Below are positions 1 through 8,418 of a DNA stretch of 57,870 nucleotides, piece after piece. A program made the translations under genes and the position numbers. Origin of the DNA: CAYJKB01 sp964370625 (lineage in GTDB: Bacteria > Bacillota > Clostridia > Oscillospirales > Butyricicoccaceae). The notes below the pieces were generated by a model. It was not told the origin of the DNA and searched no databases. It was given only the letters and a program-made list of their open reading frames with translations. The DNA lies in assembly GCA_964370625.1 (NCBI GenBank), contig CAYJKB010000008.1, positions 1 through 57,870 of the forward strand, read 5' to 3'. Numbering within the stretch: position 1 is the stretch's first letter; the number at the start of each line of letters is the position of its first letter.

Positions 1-51
1 CCCCGTTACCGCCGTGAAAGGGCGGTGTCTTAACCGCTTGACCAATGGGCC
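1..51 (-). tRNA. tRNA-Glu (UUC), 3' part outside the window
   Basis: Read on the minus strand the gene starts GGCCCATTGGTC and runs through a D-arm to an anticodon arm with stem CCGCC/GGCGG and loop CTTTCAC, giving anticodon TTC (Glu). The variable region begins before the window ends, so the T-arm and acceptor 3' strand are missing. It lies 3 bp downstream of the tRNA-Met gene on the same strand, so the two are probably co-transcribed. Confidence 0.93.
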
Positions 52-54
52 TTA

Positions 55-131
55 TGGTAGCGGTAGTAGGACTTGAACCTACGACCTTTCGGGTATGAAC
101 CGAACGCTCTAGCCAACTAAGCTATACCGCC
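55..131 (-). tRNA. tRNA-Met (CAU), elongator type
   Basis: This is a complete 77-nt cloverleaf on the minus strand: 5' GGCGGTATAG, anticodon stem TTCGG/CCGAA with loop TTCATAC (anticodon CAT), T-arm GTAGGTTCAAGTCCTAC, and an encoded CCA end. The first acceptor base is paired, unlike initiator tRNA, which supports elongator Met. CAU-anticodon tRNA-Ile2 is the alternative but fits the body sequence less well. Confidence 0.93.
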
Positions 132-275
132 ATTTTTTACAACAAGTGACAACAAAACACATTTAACACATGCTCCGGAACTGCAAAACAATGCAGTCAT
201 TCACCAGTGCAAGATTTATTATATCAGTATATTCTATGTTTGTCAACACTTTTTTATTATTTTTTCAAAATAAAT

Positions 276-1349
276 TTAAATCATATTTTGATAAATAATT
301 CTAGCAAAAAAACCATTAGTTGCAACTTGCTCCTCGCCTTCTATTGGCAAATCTAAAAATGTTAAAATTTCATGTGTTGTGTAACTATCTTTTCCATTCA
401 ATACATTTAAATCATATGTTTCATCACTTTGTTCTTCTGTGTCATGAGAAACATCTAACTTTTTAAGCGTATTAGAAATTGTATCAAAGCTTACTGGTTG
501 ATTTGCGTTTTCATTAGTTATTTCCGTGGTAATCGCTCCAATATCTGTAAGTCGTTGGATATATTCATAATCTTCATGGAAATATTCTGATAATAAATTA
601 TTATAGAAATACTTATCCCAAGTATGCGTTTTTGATAATTCTTCTTCTGAAACCATAAAATAGGTACGTAAAGCTCTGCCGGATTTATCTGGCACTGGGT
701 CATTAAAAGTTGTATCCACATAATAAATATCCCCGTAATACTCCAGTGCATTCCAACCATGATTCATTTCTACATCAGAAATATAAACCATATCAATTCC
801 AACAGCACGGCACATTGTCATAAACGTTCTAGCATATCCTGCGCAAACAGCCGTTTTATTATCAATGATTCCAGTAACTGAAAGGCTAACATCGTCAACA
901 TCTTCTTGTGCCGCTGCCACAACATCATATTTAGACCCTATAACTATATAGTCATGAATTGCTTCTAGTTTTTCCATTATACTCATGCTATCAGGCGCTA
1001 TAAGCTTGGCTAATCGTTCTGCTTCTTCAATTGATTCAATTTGATCGTCTAAAATATTGCTTTCAAGCTCTACTTTATATAAATAGTTATTAAAATTAAA
1101 TTTCGCATTCACCATATATGGGCTAATCGCTTCAATAGATAAGAATAAATCATCAACATCTACAGAATTTTCATATACAAGCTCAGAGCCTACCATTCCT
1201 TGTTCCATATTATCCATAACTGCTATAGCACCTTCAAGCGGTGTTTCAACTTTTTGAGCATCTCCAAATAAAGTCACTGCATTATATCTTAAATAAAGTG
1301 CAACCACGCCGAGCAATACGCCCAATAATATACCACGAAATATTTTCAC
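276..1349 (-). CDS. Transglutaminase-like domain protein, membrane-anchored
   Basis: This 357-residue protein starts at GTG with an AGGAGG site 6 nt upstream. An N-terminal hydrophobic stretch (about residues 5-20) acts as signal or anchor, so the rest is probably outside the membrane. The centre carries the transglutaminase-like core: Cys169 in TAVCAGYA, His197 in NHGWN and Asp212 in YVDTTFND, the usual Cys-His-Asp triad, after a helix typical of the family (EKLEAIHDYIV). Such bacterial proteins are thought to act as surface cysteine proteases or cross-linking enzymes; the substrate cannot be read here. The acidic C-terminal 80 residues show no recognised domain. It stands alone between the tRNA pair and the prmA group. 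Confidence 0.8.
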   Translation of the reverse strand: MKIFRGILLGVLLGVVALYLRYNAVTLFGDAQKVETPLEGAIAVMDNMEQGMVGSELVYENSVDVDDLFLSIEAISPYMVNAKFNFNNYLYKVELESNILDDQIESIEEAERLAKLIAPDSMSIMEKLEAIHDYIVIGSKYDVVAAAQEDVDDVSLSVTGIIDNKTAVCAGYARTFMTMCRAVGIDMVYISDVEMNHGWNALEYYGDIYYVDTTFNDPVPDKSGRALRTYFMVSEEELSKTHTWDKYFYNNLLSEYFHEDYEYIQRLTDIGAITTEITNENANQPVSFDTISNTLKKLDVSHDTEEQSDETYDLNVLNGKDSYTTHEILTFLDLPIEGEEQVATNGFFARIIYQNMI

Positions 1350-1394
1350 AATGTTCCTCCTATTTCATTTAAAAGCATATTCTTATAAAAGTAT

Positions 1395-1427
1395 GGCTGT
1401 GATAAAACACAAGATTTCACCACAGCC
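1395..1427 (-). terminator. Stem-loop after the membrane-protein gene
   Basis: A 7-bp perfect stem (GGCTGTG / CACAGCC) with a 19-nt loop lies 44 nt past the stop of the 247-residue membrane protein. On the minus strand it is followed by ACTTTTATA, a weak T-run, so it is a plausible but imperfect rho-independent terminator. Confidence 0.45.
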
Positions 1428-1470
1428 CCATTTTCTATATTTGTAAAATTAAATAATTATTTATGTATTT

Positions 1471-2214
1471 TTAAAAAAGTTTAATTGTATAATAAACAGC
1501 TGTCATAAATAAGAGCCCAATAAGTGCAAACATCACTACCATAGCATAACCATCAACCATGAAGTATGCTCCTAAAATACTTGCTAATGTAACAAGCATT
1601 GTAACAGGCATTATTGTTCCCTTTTGTGATTTAAACGGTGATGTTTTGCCCATAATTTTGCATTTTTTGAACGAAGTCATACCAATAATAGTAGTAATCA
1701 CGATAGTTGCAACAGCAATTCCCATAGCAACTAATATTTTATTCGCTGTAAATTGTTCAACAGTTTGAACCCAAACACCAGAAATTCCACAAACTCCCAA
1801 AATCCCAATTACAAAAAATTCTCTATGATATAGATAATATACCATGTGTAAAACTGCTGTTATAGGTGCTATAGCATATAAATATGCTATAATTGTTTGG
1901 AATTCAAGAATATTTGTGTATATCGCCGCCATAGCAAGTGCGCTTATTGCACCAAAACCTATAATGAGTTCAGGCGAAAATGCACGATTTTCAAGTTTTT
2001 TATTTGCTTTTAAAAATATTCCCAATGCTAAAACAACAATCGAAATTATCATGGCAGCTTGTGTTGTTTGAATTCCTGCTAAAAACGTAGTTGCAACTGA
2101 TAATAAATTATCTAAAAACATTAAAAATGCAACATATACAAAGGCTATCGTAAATACTATTAAAATTCTATTACTTATCTGTTCATTACGGTCATTAAGT
2201 TTGTTAATATCCAA
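1471..2214 (-). CDS. Polytopic membrane protein of unknown function
   Basis: I do not recognise this 247-residue protein. It has a short charged N-terminus (about 17 residues) followed by roughly seven hydrophobic segments, with a basic cytoplasmic-type loop near residues 183-200 (FKKCKIMGKTSPFKSQ). No transporter signature, catalytic motif or metal site stands out. The start is TTG, with GGAG about 10 nt upstream. It begins 22 nt after rsmE and is probably the last gene of the prmA-rsmE unit, which says little about its role. Confidence 0.65.
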   Translation of the reverse strand: MDINKLNDRNEQISNRILIVFTIAFVYVAFLMFLDNLLSVATTFLAGIQTTQAAMIISIVVLALGIFLKANKKLENRAFSPELIIGFGAISALAMAAIYTNILEFQTIIAYLYAIAPITAVLHMVYYLYHREFFVIGILGVCGISGVWVQTVEQFTANKILVAMGIAVATIVITTIIGMTSFKKCKIMGKTSPFKSQKGTIMPVTMLVTLASILGAYFMVDGYAMVVMFALIGLLFMTAVYYTIKLF

Positions 2215-2236
2215 TTTTCTTTCACTCCATTATTTT

Positions 2237-2965
2237 TTATATATTATCGGTATGGAACATTATTGCAGAAAGAGCGACAATCGGCGCAGTTTCACAACGC
2301 AATATTCTTTTACCTAGTGTAGCACTAAAAAATCCATTTTCTAAAGCTATTTCAACTTCTGATGAATCAAATCCGCCTTCTGGCCCCACCATAAAAGCTA
2401 TGCTACTGAATTTATTTTCGTTAAGTATGGTTTTCAGTGATGTTTTATCTTCATTTTCATATAACATAACAGCTAAATCATATTCTTTAGCAGATTGAAC
2501 TGCTTGTTCAAACGTCAAGACAGATAAAACTTCAGGCACTTTTCCCCTACCTGATTGCTTTGCAGCTTCTTGACAAATTTTATTAAATCTTATAATTTTT
2601 TTATCTGCTCCATTGTCACGAGGACGAGCAACAGACCTTTTTGCTACAAATGGAACTATACGTGTAATTCCAAGTTCTGTACATTTTTGACAAATCAAAT
2701 CCATTTTATCGCCTTTTGGATAAGCCATAAAAAGTGTTGTATCAATTGATGCTTCAGCTATATTTTGCATCTGCTCTATAACATTTAAGGCGATTTCATC
2801 TTTATCAATCCCCGCTATTTTGCAGATATAATCTTGTCCATCACCATCACAAGCAAAAATTTCATCTCCTACTTGCATTCTCAGTGATTTTTTTATATGT
2901 ACAGCATCTTCACCAACAATAATTATCTGTCCGTCTTGTGGTTTATCTGTAAAAAATCTTGACAT
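2237..2965 (-). CDS. rsmE: 16S rRNA m3U1498 methyltransferase RsmE
   Basis: RsmE methylates N3 of U1498 in 16S rRNA using SAM. The 242-residue protein has an N-terminal PUA-like part (SRFF start) and a C-terminal SPOUT domain with the family motifs CQEAAKQSGR (131-140), GPEGG (194-198) and LGKRILRCETA (217-227), the last forming the trefoil-knot SAM site. The ATG at 2965 is preferred: GAGAGG lies 8 nt upstream, whereas an in-frame TTG two codons earlier is only 2 nt from that site. It follows prmA, a common pairing in Firmicutes. Confidence 0.95.
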   Translation of the reverse strand: MSRFFTDKPQDGQIIIVGEDAVHIKKSLRMQVGDEIFACDGDGQDYICKIAGIDKDEIALNVIEQMQNIAEASIDTTLFMAYPKGDKMDLICQKCTELGITRIVPFVAKRSVARPRDNGADKKIIRFNKICQEAAKQSGRGKVPEVLSVLTFEQAVQSAKEYDLAVMLYENEDKTSLKTILNENKFSSIAFMVGPEGGFDSSEVEIALENGFFSATLGKRILRCETAPIVALSAIMFHTDNI

Positions 2966-3056
2966 AGGCAAAACCTCTCATTACGACATTTTATCAAAAT
3001 TTTTGTAAATTGTCTATAGTTAATTTACAAGTAAATGTTAATTTTCTGTTTTTATG

Positions 3057-4019
3057 TTATTTCTTAAAAGTAAAAGCAACCCAATCTGCGCTATCTTGTT
3101 CTAATAAAAGTTTAAAGCCTGCGTCTAATAATGCTGTTTTAACTTCATCACGACGCATATCAATTATGCCAGATGTGATTAAAATACCGTCATCTTTTAA
3201 TTTTTCTTTAAACATATCCGTCATTTCGATTATAATATCAGCTACAATATTTGCAACAATTATATCATAATCTTTACCGATTTTTTGATAAAGTTCTTCA
3301 TCAAAAAGAACATTCCCATCAAACCCTGTTAAACTTACATTATTTTTCTCTGCATTTTCAAATGTTGTTTTAACAGCATTTCTATCAATATCAACTGCTA
3401 CAATTTCCGAAGCTCCTAACATAGATGCTGCAACAGATAATATACCACTGCCACAACCCATATCAAGTAGTTTTTCTTTGCCTTTAACTACTTTTTCAAG
3501 CTGACATATACAAAGTTTTGTTGTATCATGGCTACCTGTCCCAAAACTAGATGCTGGATCAATTTCTAATATCATTCTATCTGTAGGTGTGTCATAAACT
3601 TCCCAAGATGGCTTAATTATAAATTTATCCCCTACTGCAAATGGTTTAAAATATTGTTTCCAATTGTTTTCCCAGTCAGCTTCTGCTATGCTATCGCCTG
3701 TTACAACATTTAATTTACCAAATAAATTTTCTGTATCTCCTGCATGAAGTTCATCCATAGAATTTCTAATTTGATTTATTGTTTGCAATCCTTCTAAATC
3801 ATCTGGAATATATACGGTTACATTTGTTTCCGAAGATGCTTTCGCTGCTTTTAAATCTTCATCAACGTAATCCCAATAAATTTCAGTGTCATCTAAAAAT
3901 GCTGCAAAGTCCTCTGAATCTTCAATCACAAATCCTTCAATACCAATATTAAGCAGTCTTCCGCATACTGGCTCAATACCAAACGCTGATGTATATATTT
4001 TTGTTTCTATAAATTTCAT
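3057..4019 (-). CDS. prmA: Ribosomal protein L11 methyltransferase PrmA
   Basis: PrmA trimethylates residues of ribosomal protein L11. The 320-residue protein has an N-terminal substrate-recognition part, the DPASSFGTGSHDTT segment (154-167), and a class I SAM fold with LLDMGCGSG (184-192), VAVDID and NIVAD (from 257), all family hallmarks. The ATG at 4019 follows AAGGAAGGG with good spacing. An in-frame GTG six codons upstream overlaps that site and is unlikely. It is the first gene of a short unit with rsmE and a membrane protein. Confidence 0.95.
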   Translation of the reverse strand: MKFIETKIYTSAFGIEPVCGRLLNIGIEGFVIEDSEDFAAFLDDTEIYWDYVDEDLKAAKASSETNVTVYIPDDLEGLQTINQIRNSMDELHAGDTENLFGKLNVVTGDSIAEADWENNWKQYFKPFAVGDKFIIKPSWEVYDTPTDRMILEIDPASSFGTGSHDTTKLCICQLEKVVKGKEKLLDMGCGSGILSVAASMLGASEIVAVDIDRNAVKTTFENAEKNNVSLTGFDGNVLFDEELYQKIGKDYDIIVANIVADIIIEMTDMFKEKLKDDGILITSGIIDMRRDEVKTALLDAGFKLLLEQDSADWVAFTFKK

Positions 4020-4080
4020 ATTATACCCTTCCTTCACTTTTGTGAATATCCTCTAATTCTTTTAAAATCTAAATTTGCTA

Positions 4081-4110
4081 TTTTATCATTCTGTAAACAT
4101 ATAGAATGAT
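4081..4110 (-). terminator. Stem-loop after the DHHW gene
   Basis: ATCATTCT at 4085-4092 pairs with AGAATGAT at 4103-4110 around a 10-nt loop, followed on the minus strand by AAAATAGC. It separates the DHHW operon from prmA. The T-run is absent, so termination is uncertain. Confidence 0.35.
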
Positions 4111-4167
4111 TATCATATTTTATTTATTAATTTCACATTAATTTTATCTCAGGCATGTGTAGCATTA

Positions 4168-5289
4168 CTAACTAATACCAAGCAGTGAAACATTCACATC
4201 TTCAACAAAATTTGCCATATTATATTGAATAAGCACTGTATCAATATCATTTTCCTCGATATAATCATGCATATTCTGTTTCATATATCGCAAATCCACC
4301 ATATGAATTTCAGAAAAATTTTGAGCTAAAAATGGAACTTGGCAATTTGAATAGCTATCACGAATTAAAAGTAATTTCCCACCGTCATTCTGTGATTTTA
4401 TTATATTCAGAGCTTGATTTCCACCTAAATAATAGCTATATTTATCTTTTTCATCAAGAAAACTGTCATCATATAACATTCCAACCTCTGCTGTGCCTGT
4501 GTCAAGTGTCAACATTTCAATATTATCTTGTGGAATATAAGTGCTTAAACTGTCAGGTGTTATATCTCTTACACCTGATGTTGAAAAGTATGTTCCATTA
4601 AAATCATCAGATACTACCTTTTCAGTATAATCCTTTATTTCAATTGGCACAAGCCCCATTTGACTAATTACTCCAAAGTATCCATAATATGCACCAAGAC
4701 TTGTCCAGTGATGGTCTGTTCTGTAATAAATATATTGGTCTCGATTATCATACAAAGCATCGAATGTATTTACCATATTCGCTGTCTCAAGTTTGCTATC
4801 AAAATAATTATACCATTCTAATTGATCGTCATTCGGAGCAAACATTGGCAAATTTTCTTTATAAATATATGTTGAGGTCGGAATTAATGATAAATAAACT
4901 GGCACAGTGGCATTTTGTGCAAAAGTTTCAACTGCGTTGATATTTAACTCTGCCCTTTCAGTGTCTGCTACTTCAAAACGTTCAAGCAACATATCATGTG
5001 ATGTTTTATAAATTCCATTACTTTCTTTTTTAGCCAGCAAACTCTCACACGTTGCTTTAAGTTCAACAAAGCTATCACGAAACACAAATTGGTCTGTAAA
5101 ATATGTTTCAAAATCTGCTGTAAATTCTCCATTAAATAATTCTTCCCACGAAAATTCTGGAAAACTTGCAAGGAAACGATTTTCATTCTGAGAAAATTCT
5201 TTATCCGCAATAGCAATATTAAGCACGAAAAAAGCACTTAAAAATATTGCAAAACCAATCACGATTATTTTATTATATGTCTTTTCCAT
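4168..5289 (-). CDS. DHHW-family AlgJ/AlgX-like exported protein
   Basis: This 373-residue protein has an N-terminal membrane anchor (about residues 8-28) and an extracellular SGNH-hydrolase-like fold. It carries the family signature DHHW at 192-195 (in YYRTDHHWTS) and a second active-site-like block RDSYSN at 310-315. Relatives such as AlgJ and AlgX take part in O-acetylation of secreted polysaccharide, receiving acyl groups moved across the membrane by an MBOAT protein. That partner is encoded 11 nt upstream. The start ATG follows AGGAGG. The acceptor (capsule, teichoic acid or peptidoglycan glycan) is not evident. Confidence 0.88.
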   Translation of the reverse strand: MEKTYNKIIVIGFAIFLSAFFVLNIAIADKEFSQNENRFLASFPEFSWEELFNGEFTADFETYFTDQFVFRDSFVELKATCESLLAKKESNGIYKTSHDMLLERFEVADTERAELNINAVETFAQNATVPVYLSLIPTSTYIYKENLPMFAPNDDQLEWYNYFDSKLETANMVNTFDALYDNRDQYIYYRTDHHWTSLGAYYGYFGVISQMGLVPIEIKDYTEKVVSDDFNGTYFSTSGVRDITPDSLSTYIPQDNIEMLTLDTGTAEVGMLYDDSFLDEKDKYSYYLGGNQALNIIKSQNDGGKLLLIRDSYSNCQVPFLAQNFSEIHMVDLRYMKQNMHDYIEENDIDTVLIQYNMANFVEDVNVSLLGIS

Positions 5290-5300
5290 GCAATTGCCTC

Positions 5301-6761
5301 CTAAAATCTAAAATATAAAAATGGGTTATACGTGCTGTCTACTAAATAGGCTGTACATACAAAAAGTGCTATAAACATCAAAATCACACTCAGTGGCTTA
5401 AAGACTTTTTCTGGTGTTTTTTTCACTGAATTACTAACAAATGGAGTTGATGCAATTATACAAACAATAATCACAATGCCGAAATTTAACAAATAGTATA
5501 AAAAGTCTGTGTTTGCGATTAATCCAGTTCCACCAAACATAGCAGATAAATAAGGTAATATCTCAGAAAAACTGCCTTCAACAGCGAAAATCGCCCAACT
5601 AACTATAACTAAAAACATAGTATAAATATGGCAAACTATGCTTGGTGCTTTTTTAAGCCATTCTAACACAAAAGCTTTTTCAAGCACTAAAATACATGCA
5701 AAATAAGCTCCCCAAATAATAAAATTCCATTCAGCACCATGCCAAACCCCTGTCAAAAACCATACAGCAATAATATTTATATACGTTCGCAATTTGCCTT
5801 TTCGGTTTCCTCCCAGAGGAATATATACATATTCACGAAACCAAGATGACAGAGAAATATGCCATCTTCTCCAAAATTCTGTAATACTTTTTGATGTATA
5901 TGGATAGTTAAAGTTTTTAAGGAATGTAAATCCAAACATTTTGCCAAGTCCTAATGCCATATCCGAATAACCTGAAAAATCAAAATAAATTTGAAAAGTA
6001 AAAGCTATTGCACCAAGCCACGCTGTCGCCATTGGCAAGCTGTCATAAGGCATAACCTTAATCGTATCCCATAAAAGTCCAATATTATTTGCAAGCAATA
6101 CTTTTTTACAAAGACCCACAATGAACATTTTAACGCCCCACGCAAAGCCATCCATTGTTTCTTTCCTGTTATCTAATTCTGTCGCAACTTCTTTATATTT
6201 TACAATCGGACCTGCAATAAGCTGTGGAAAAAGTGTAACATAAGTACCAAAAGTAATTAAATTCTTTTGCATTGGTGCATCATTTCTATAAACATCAATA
6301 GTATAACTCATTGTTTGGAAAGTATAGAATGAAATACCTATAGGAAGTGCAAGCGAGCCTGTCCCCATAATGCTATCTAATATAGGAACATTTTCACTTA
6401 AACTTTGTAATGCACCTGATACTGTGGCTTGTAAATTTGGGAAAATCGAAGATAAATTTATAAGTACAAAATCTAAGTATTTAAAGATAAATAAAATACC
6501 TAAGTTGAAAACCACTGATGAACCAACGAAAAATCGAGCTAATCTATCATTATGTCGATATTTTTCAACCAAATAGCCATGTGTATAATCAATAAATATA
6601 GACAAAATCATGATTATAACATAAATTGGTTCACCCCATGCGTAAAATATTAAGTTTGCAAACAACAAAAATAAATTTCGCAGTTTCAATGGTGTTAAAA
6701 AATAAATTGCAAGTACAACAGGTAAATACACGAAAATGAACATTAAACTACTAAATACCAT
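5301..6761 (-). CDS. MBOAT-family O-acyltransferase (AlgI/DltB-like)
   Basis: This 486-residue polytopic protein of the membrane-bound O-acyltransferase family probably passes an acyl group across the membrane for polymer O-acylation. It has around ten hydrophobic segments. Family motifs are clear: NFNYPYTSKSITEFWRRWH with its WH, followed by LSSWFREYVYIPLGGNRKG, and the invariant catalytic-type His in GVWHGAEWNF. The ATG at 6761 is chosen because AAAGGAG lies just upstream; the open frame continues 21 codons further but through the stem-loop at 6789-6821, without a ribosome site. It sits between a DUF4358 lipoprotein and the DHHW protein, the usual triad in Firmicutes. Confidence 0.93.
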   Translation of the reverse strand: MVFSSLMFIFVYLPVVLAIYFLTPLKLRNLFLLFANLIFYAWGEPIYVIIMILSIFIDYTHGYLVEKYRHNDRLARFFVGSSVVFNLGILFIFKYLDFVLINLSSIFPNLQATVSGALQSLSENVPILDSIMGTGSLALPIGISFYTFQTMSYTIDVYRNDAPMQKNLITFGTYVTLFPQLIAGPIVKYKEVATELDNRKETMDGFAWGVKMFIVGLCKKVLLANNIGLLWDTIKVMPYDSLPMATAWLGAIAFTFQIYFDFSGYSDMALGLGKMFGFTFLKNFNYPYTSKSITEFWRRWHISLSSWFREYVYIPLGGNRKGKLRTYINIIAVWFLTGVWHGAEWNFIIWGAYFACILVLEKAFVLEWLKKAPSIVCHIYTMFLVIVSWAIFAVEGSFSEILPYLSAMFGGTGLIANTDFLYYLLNFGIVIIVCIIASTPFVSNSVKKTPEKVFKPLSVILMFIALFVCTAYLVDSTYNPFLYFRF

Positions 6762-6788
6762 TGCAATTCTCCTTTCAAAAAGAGATAA

Positions 6789-6821
6789 TCGGACGAAAAC
6801 ATGAAAATGCACCTCGTCCGA
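6789..6821 (-). promoter_or_regulatory. Intra-operon stem-loop between lipoprotein and MBOAT genes
   Basis: A perfect 8-bp inverted repeat (TCGGACGA at 6789-6796, TCGTCCGA at 6814-6821) with a 17-nt loop fills the 75-bp gap. On the minus strand it is followed by TTATCTCTTTTTG and then the MBOAT ribosome site. It could be a leaky terminator or an mRNA-processing or stability element that sets lipoprotein:MBOAT stoichiometry. Confidence 0.5.
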
Positions 6822-6836
6822 CAAATATTATAAAAG

Positions 6837-7301
6837 TTATCCATTTGCAAATTTGCTATTAATTATATCTATTGCATCTTGCTTATTCTCATGAATGATA
6901 AAAAAGAAATAATTACCATTTTCAATAAGCGTATAGTTTTTTACAAGTTCATGTTGTTCTGGCAAATATCCTTGCCACTGACTATCTAGCACCTTTGCCC
7001 TATCTTCAATCGCTGTTTTAACTGTTTCAGCTTTTCCGTTCACTGCTTCTACAAATAAAAATTCGTGTGCTTGAACAGAAACTGATGGCACAATTCCAGC
7101 ATATTGCTTAACTTCTTCACTTGAAAGTGAATAAAGCGTTTCAAGAAGCGTTGCACTAATCAGCTCATAAGAGCCTAACCTGTCAGAATAATCCTCACTT
7201 ACTTCTGTCCAAAGTGTGGGTAAATCGACATTAACTATAGGTTTTTCACTACAACTTGTAAGCACAAATAGAAACAAAATTAGGGAAATAACTTTTTTCA
7301 A
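6837..7301 (-). CDS. DUF4358-type lipoprotein
   Basis: This 154-residue lipoprotein has signal peptide MKKVISLILFLFVLTSC, with lipobox LTSC giving Cys17 as the lipidated residue. The mature part matches the small DUF4358 family by pattern: a helix with SSEEVKQYAGIVPSVSVQAHEFLFVEA and a late YFFFIIHEN strand. The family has no assigned reaction but commonly sits beside MBOAT and DHHW genes, as here, so a role on the outer membrane face in the same acyl-transfer complex is inferred. It starts at TTG with AAAAGG upstream and heads the three-gene operon. Confidence 0.72.
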   Translation of the reverse strand: MKKVISLILFLFVLTSCSEKPIVNVDLPTLWTEVSEDYSDRLGSYELISATLLETLYSLSSEEVKQYAGIVPSVSVQAHEFLFVEAVNGKAETVKTAIEDRAKVLDSQWQGYLPEQHELVKNYTLIENGNYFFFIIHENKQDAIDIINSKFANG

Positions 7302-7392
7302 GGTAAATCACGTCCTTTTTATTAGACTTATAATATATACAAAAAGTTCCTATGATTTATAACTTTCCCTAGAATTTATTTTTTATTCTCAT

Positions 7393-8418
7393 TTATAATA
7401 TAATAATTCCATATTTATGCTCTAAATATTTTAAAAAGCTTTGAGATACTTCCCAAGTTGCATCATAAATTACACGTCCATTGAATACACGAATTGCACG
7501 TTCTAAAAGTTCATCATCATATGCAACAAGACATACTGGTCTTGTAATCATATATTGAAACTCGTCAAATATATGTAGCTCTTCTTCTTCTGTAATCGAA
7601 ATTTTTAGAGCTCCTGCTTGCAAATCTTCTGCTTCTAAAACATCTTCAGCAAATCGAGAAGTACATTCGATTTCGTCTGAAATATCTGTATCAGGATAAA
7701 CGAAATGTATGTCCTTCCCATCAGAGCAAGGCAAACTTTCTTCATCTTCATCAAAAGGAACATTGTGAAATCCTTTAAACCTTGAAAGTTTATGTTCAAA
7801 ATTTTTAATATCATTAAAATCTGGTACACAAAACATTTCTGTATTATAGAGTTTTGCACCTTTTACTAATATTTGCTCCTTTGTAGTTTTAACGCAGATT
7901 GTAGATTTTACATAAGGTGCTATATATTCAGTTGCATCTGATAATACATGGATATCATCACTTTCAAGAATAAAAGTCCCTATTCCCATATGTTCAAGTG
8001 TAGAAATAGCCGCAAGCAAATCCGTGCTATCTTTCATGCGATTTTCTTCAAAAACGTGTAGTTTAACGATAGCATTTATGCCCAGTGCATCATTAATTGC
8101 AATTACTGCTGCACGAGTTTTTGCAAAATCAAATGGCTGCATTATAGTTATAAATTCGATTTCATCAGCGATATCCAAGCTTTTAATCCGTTTTTTATAT
8201 TGAGAAATCAATTTTTCCATTGGAACAAAACTTTCTTCTTGTTCATCTTTTTGTGGCAACGAAAGATTTAAGCCAATAGCAAACATACCAAACTTTTCTT
8301 TAAGTTCTAAAATATGCTTTTCATTATAAATTTCAACTGATACAGCCGTTATTTTATTTGTAGTTAAATTATTGTTATCGATAAATATTTCCGACAAACT
8401 GTCAGGCAGCGGTGTCAT
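7393..8418 (-). CDS. Degenerate MetH-like (homocysteine methyltransferase/pterin barrel) protein, probably non-catalytic
   Basis: This 341-residue cytosolic protein has no strong motif. By eye, residues about 65-180 follow the order of the homocysteine S-methyltransferase barrel of B12-dependent methionine synthase: a QYKKRIKSL helix, then an FITIMQPFDFAKTRAAVIA segment where MetH has IETMTDLxEAKAA, then MGIGTFILESDD and YIAPYVKSTICVK. The last 45 residues (PVCLVAYDDELLERAIRVFN) resemble the start of the pterin-binding barrel (PLQIDSSDPEVLEAALRxY). The zinc-binding Cys-Cys pair (GGCCGT) is absent, and the protein stops where the pterin barrel should continue. Function is unknown; a regulatory or pseudo-enzyme role is possible. 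ATG 8418 is preferred over ATG 8427, which abuts AGGAG. It overlaps the S41 protease gene by 17 nt, implying translational coupling. Confidence 0.5.
   Translation of the reverse strand: MTPLPDSLSEIFIDNNNLTTNKITAVSVEIYNEKHILELKEKFGMFAIGLNLSLPQKDEQEESFVPMEKLISQYKKRIKSLDIADEIEFITIMQPFDFAKTRAAVIAINDALGINAIVKLHVFEENRMKDSTDLLAAISTLEHMGIGTFILESDDIHVLSDATEYIAPYVKSTICVKTTKEQILVKGAKLYNTEMFCVPDFNDIKNFEHKLSRFKGFHNVPFDEDEESLPCSDGKDIHFVYPDTDISDEIECTSRFAEDVLEAEDLQAGALKISITEEEELHIFDEFQYMITRPVCLVAYDDELLERAIRVFNGRVIYDATWEVSQSFLKYLEHKYGIIIL

Noticed and set aside
6762..6824. 21-residue extension of the MBOAT protein
   Set aside because: It runs through an exact hairpin and lacks a ribosome site; ATG 6761 has AAAGGAG.
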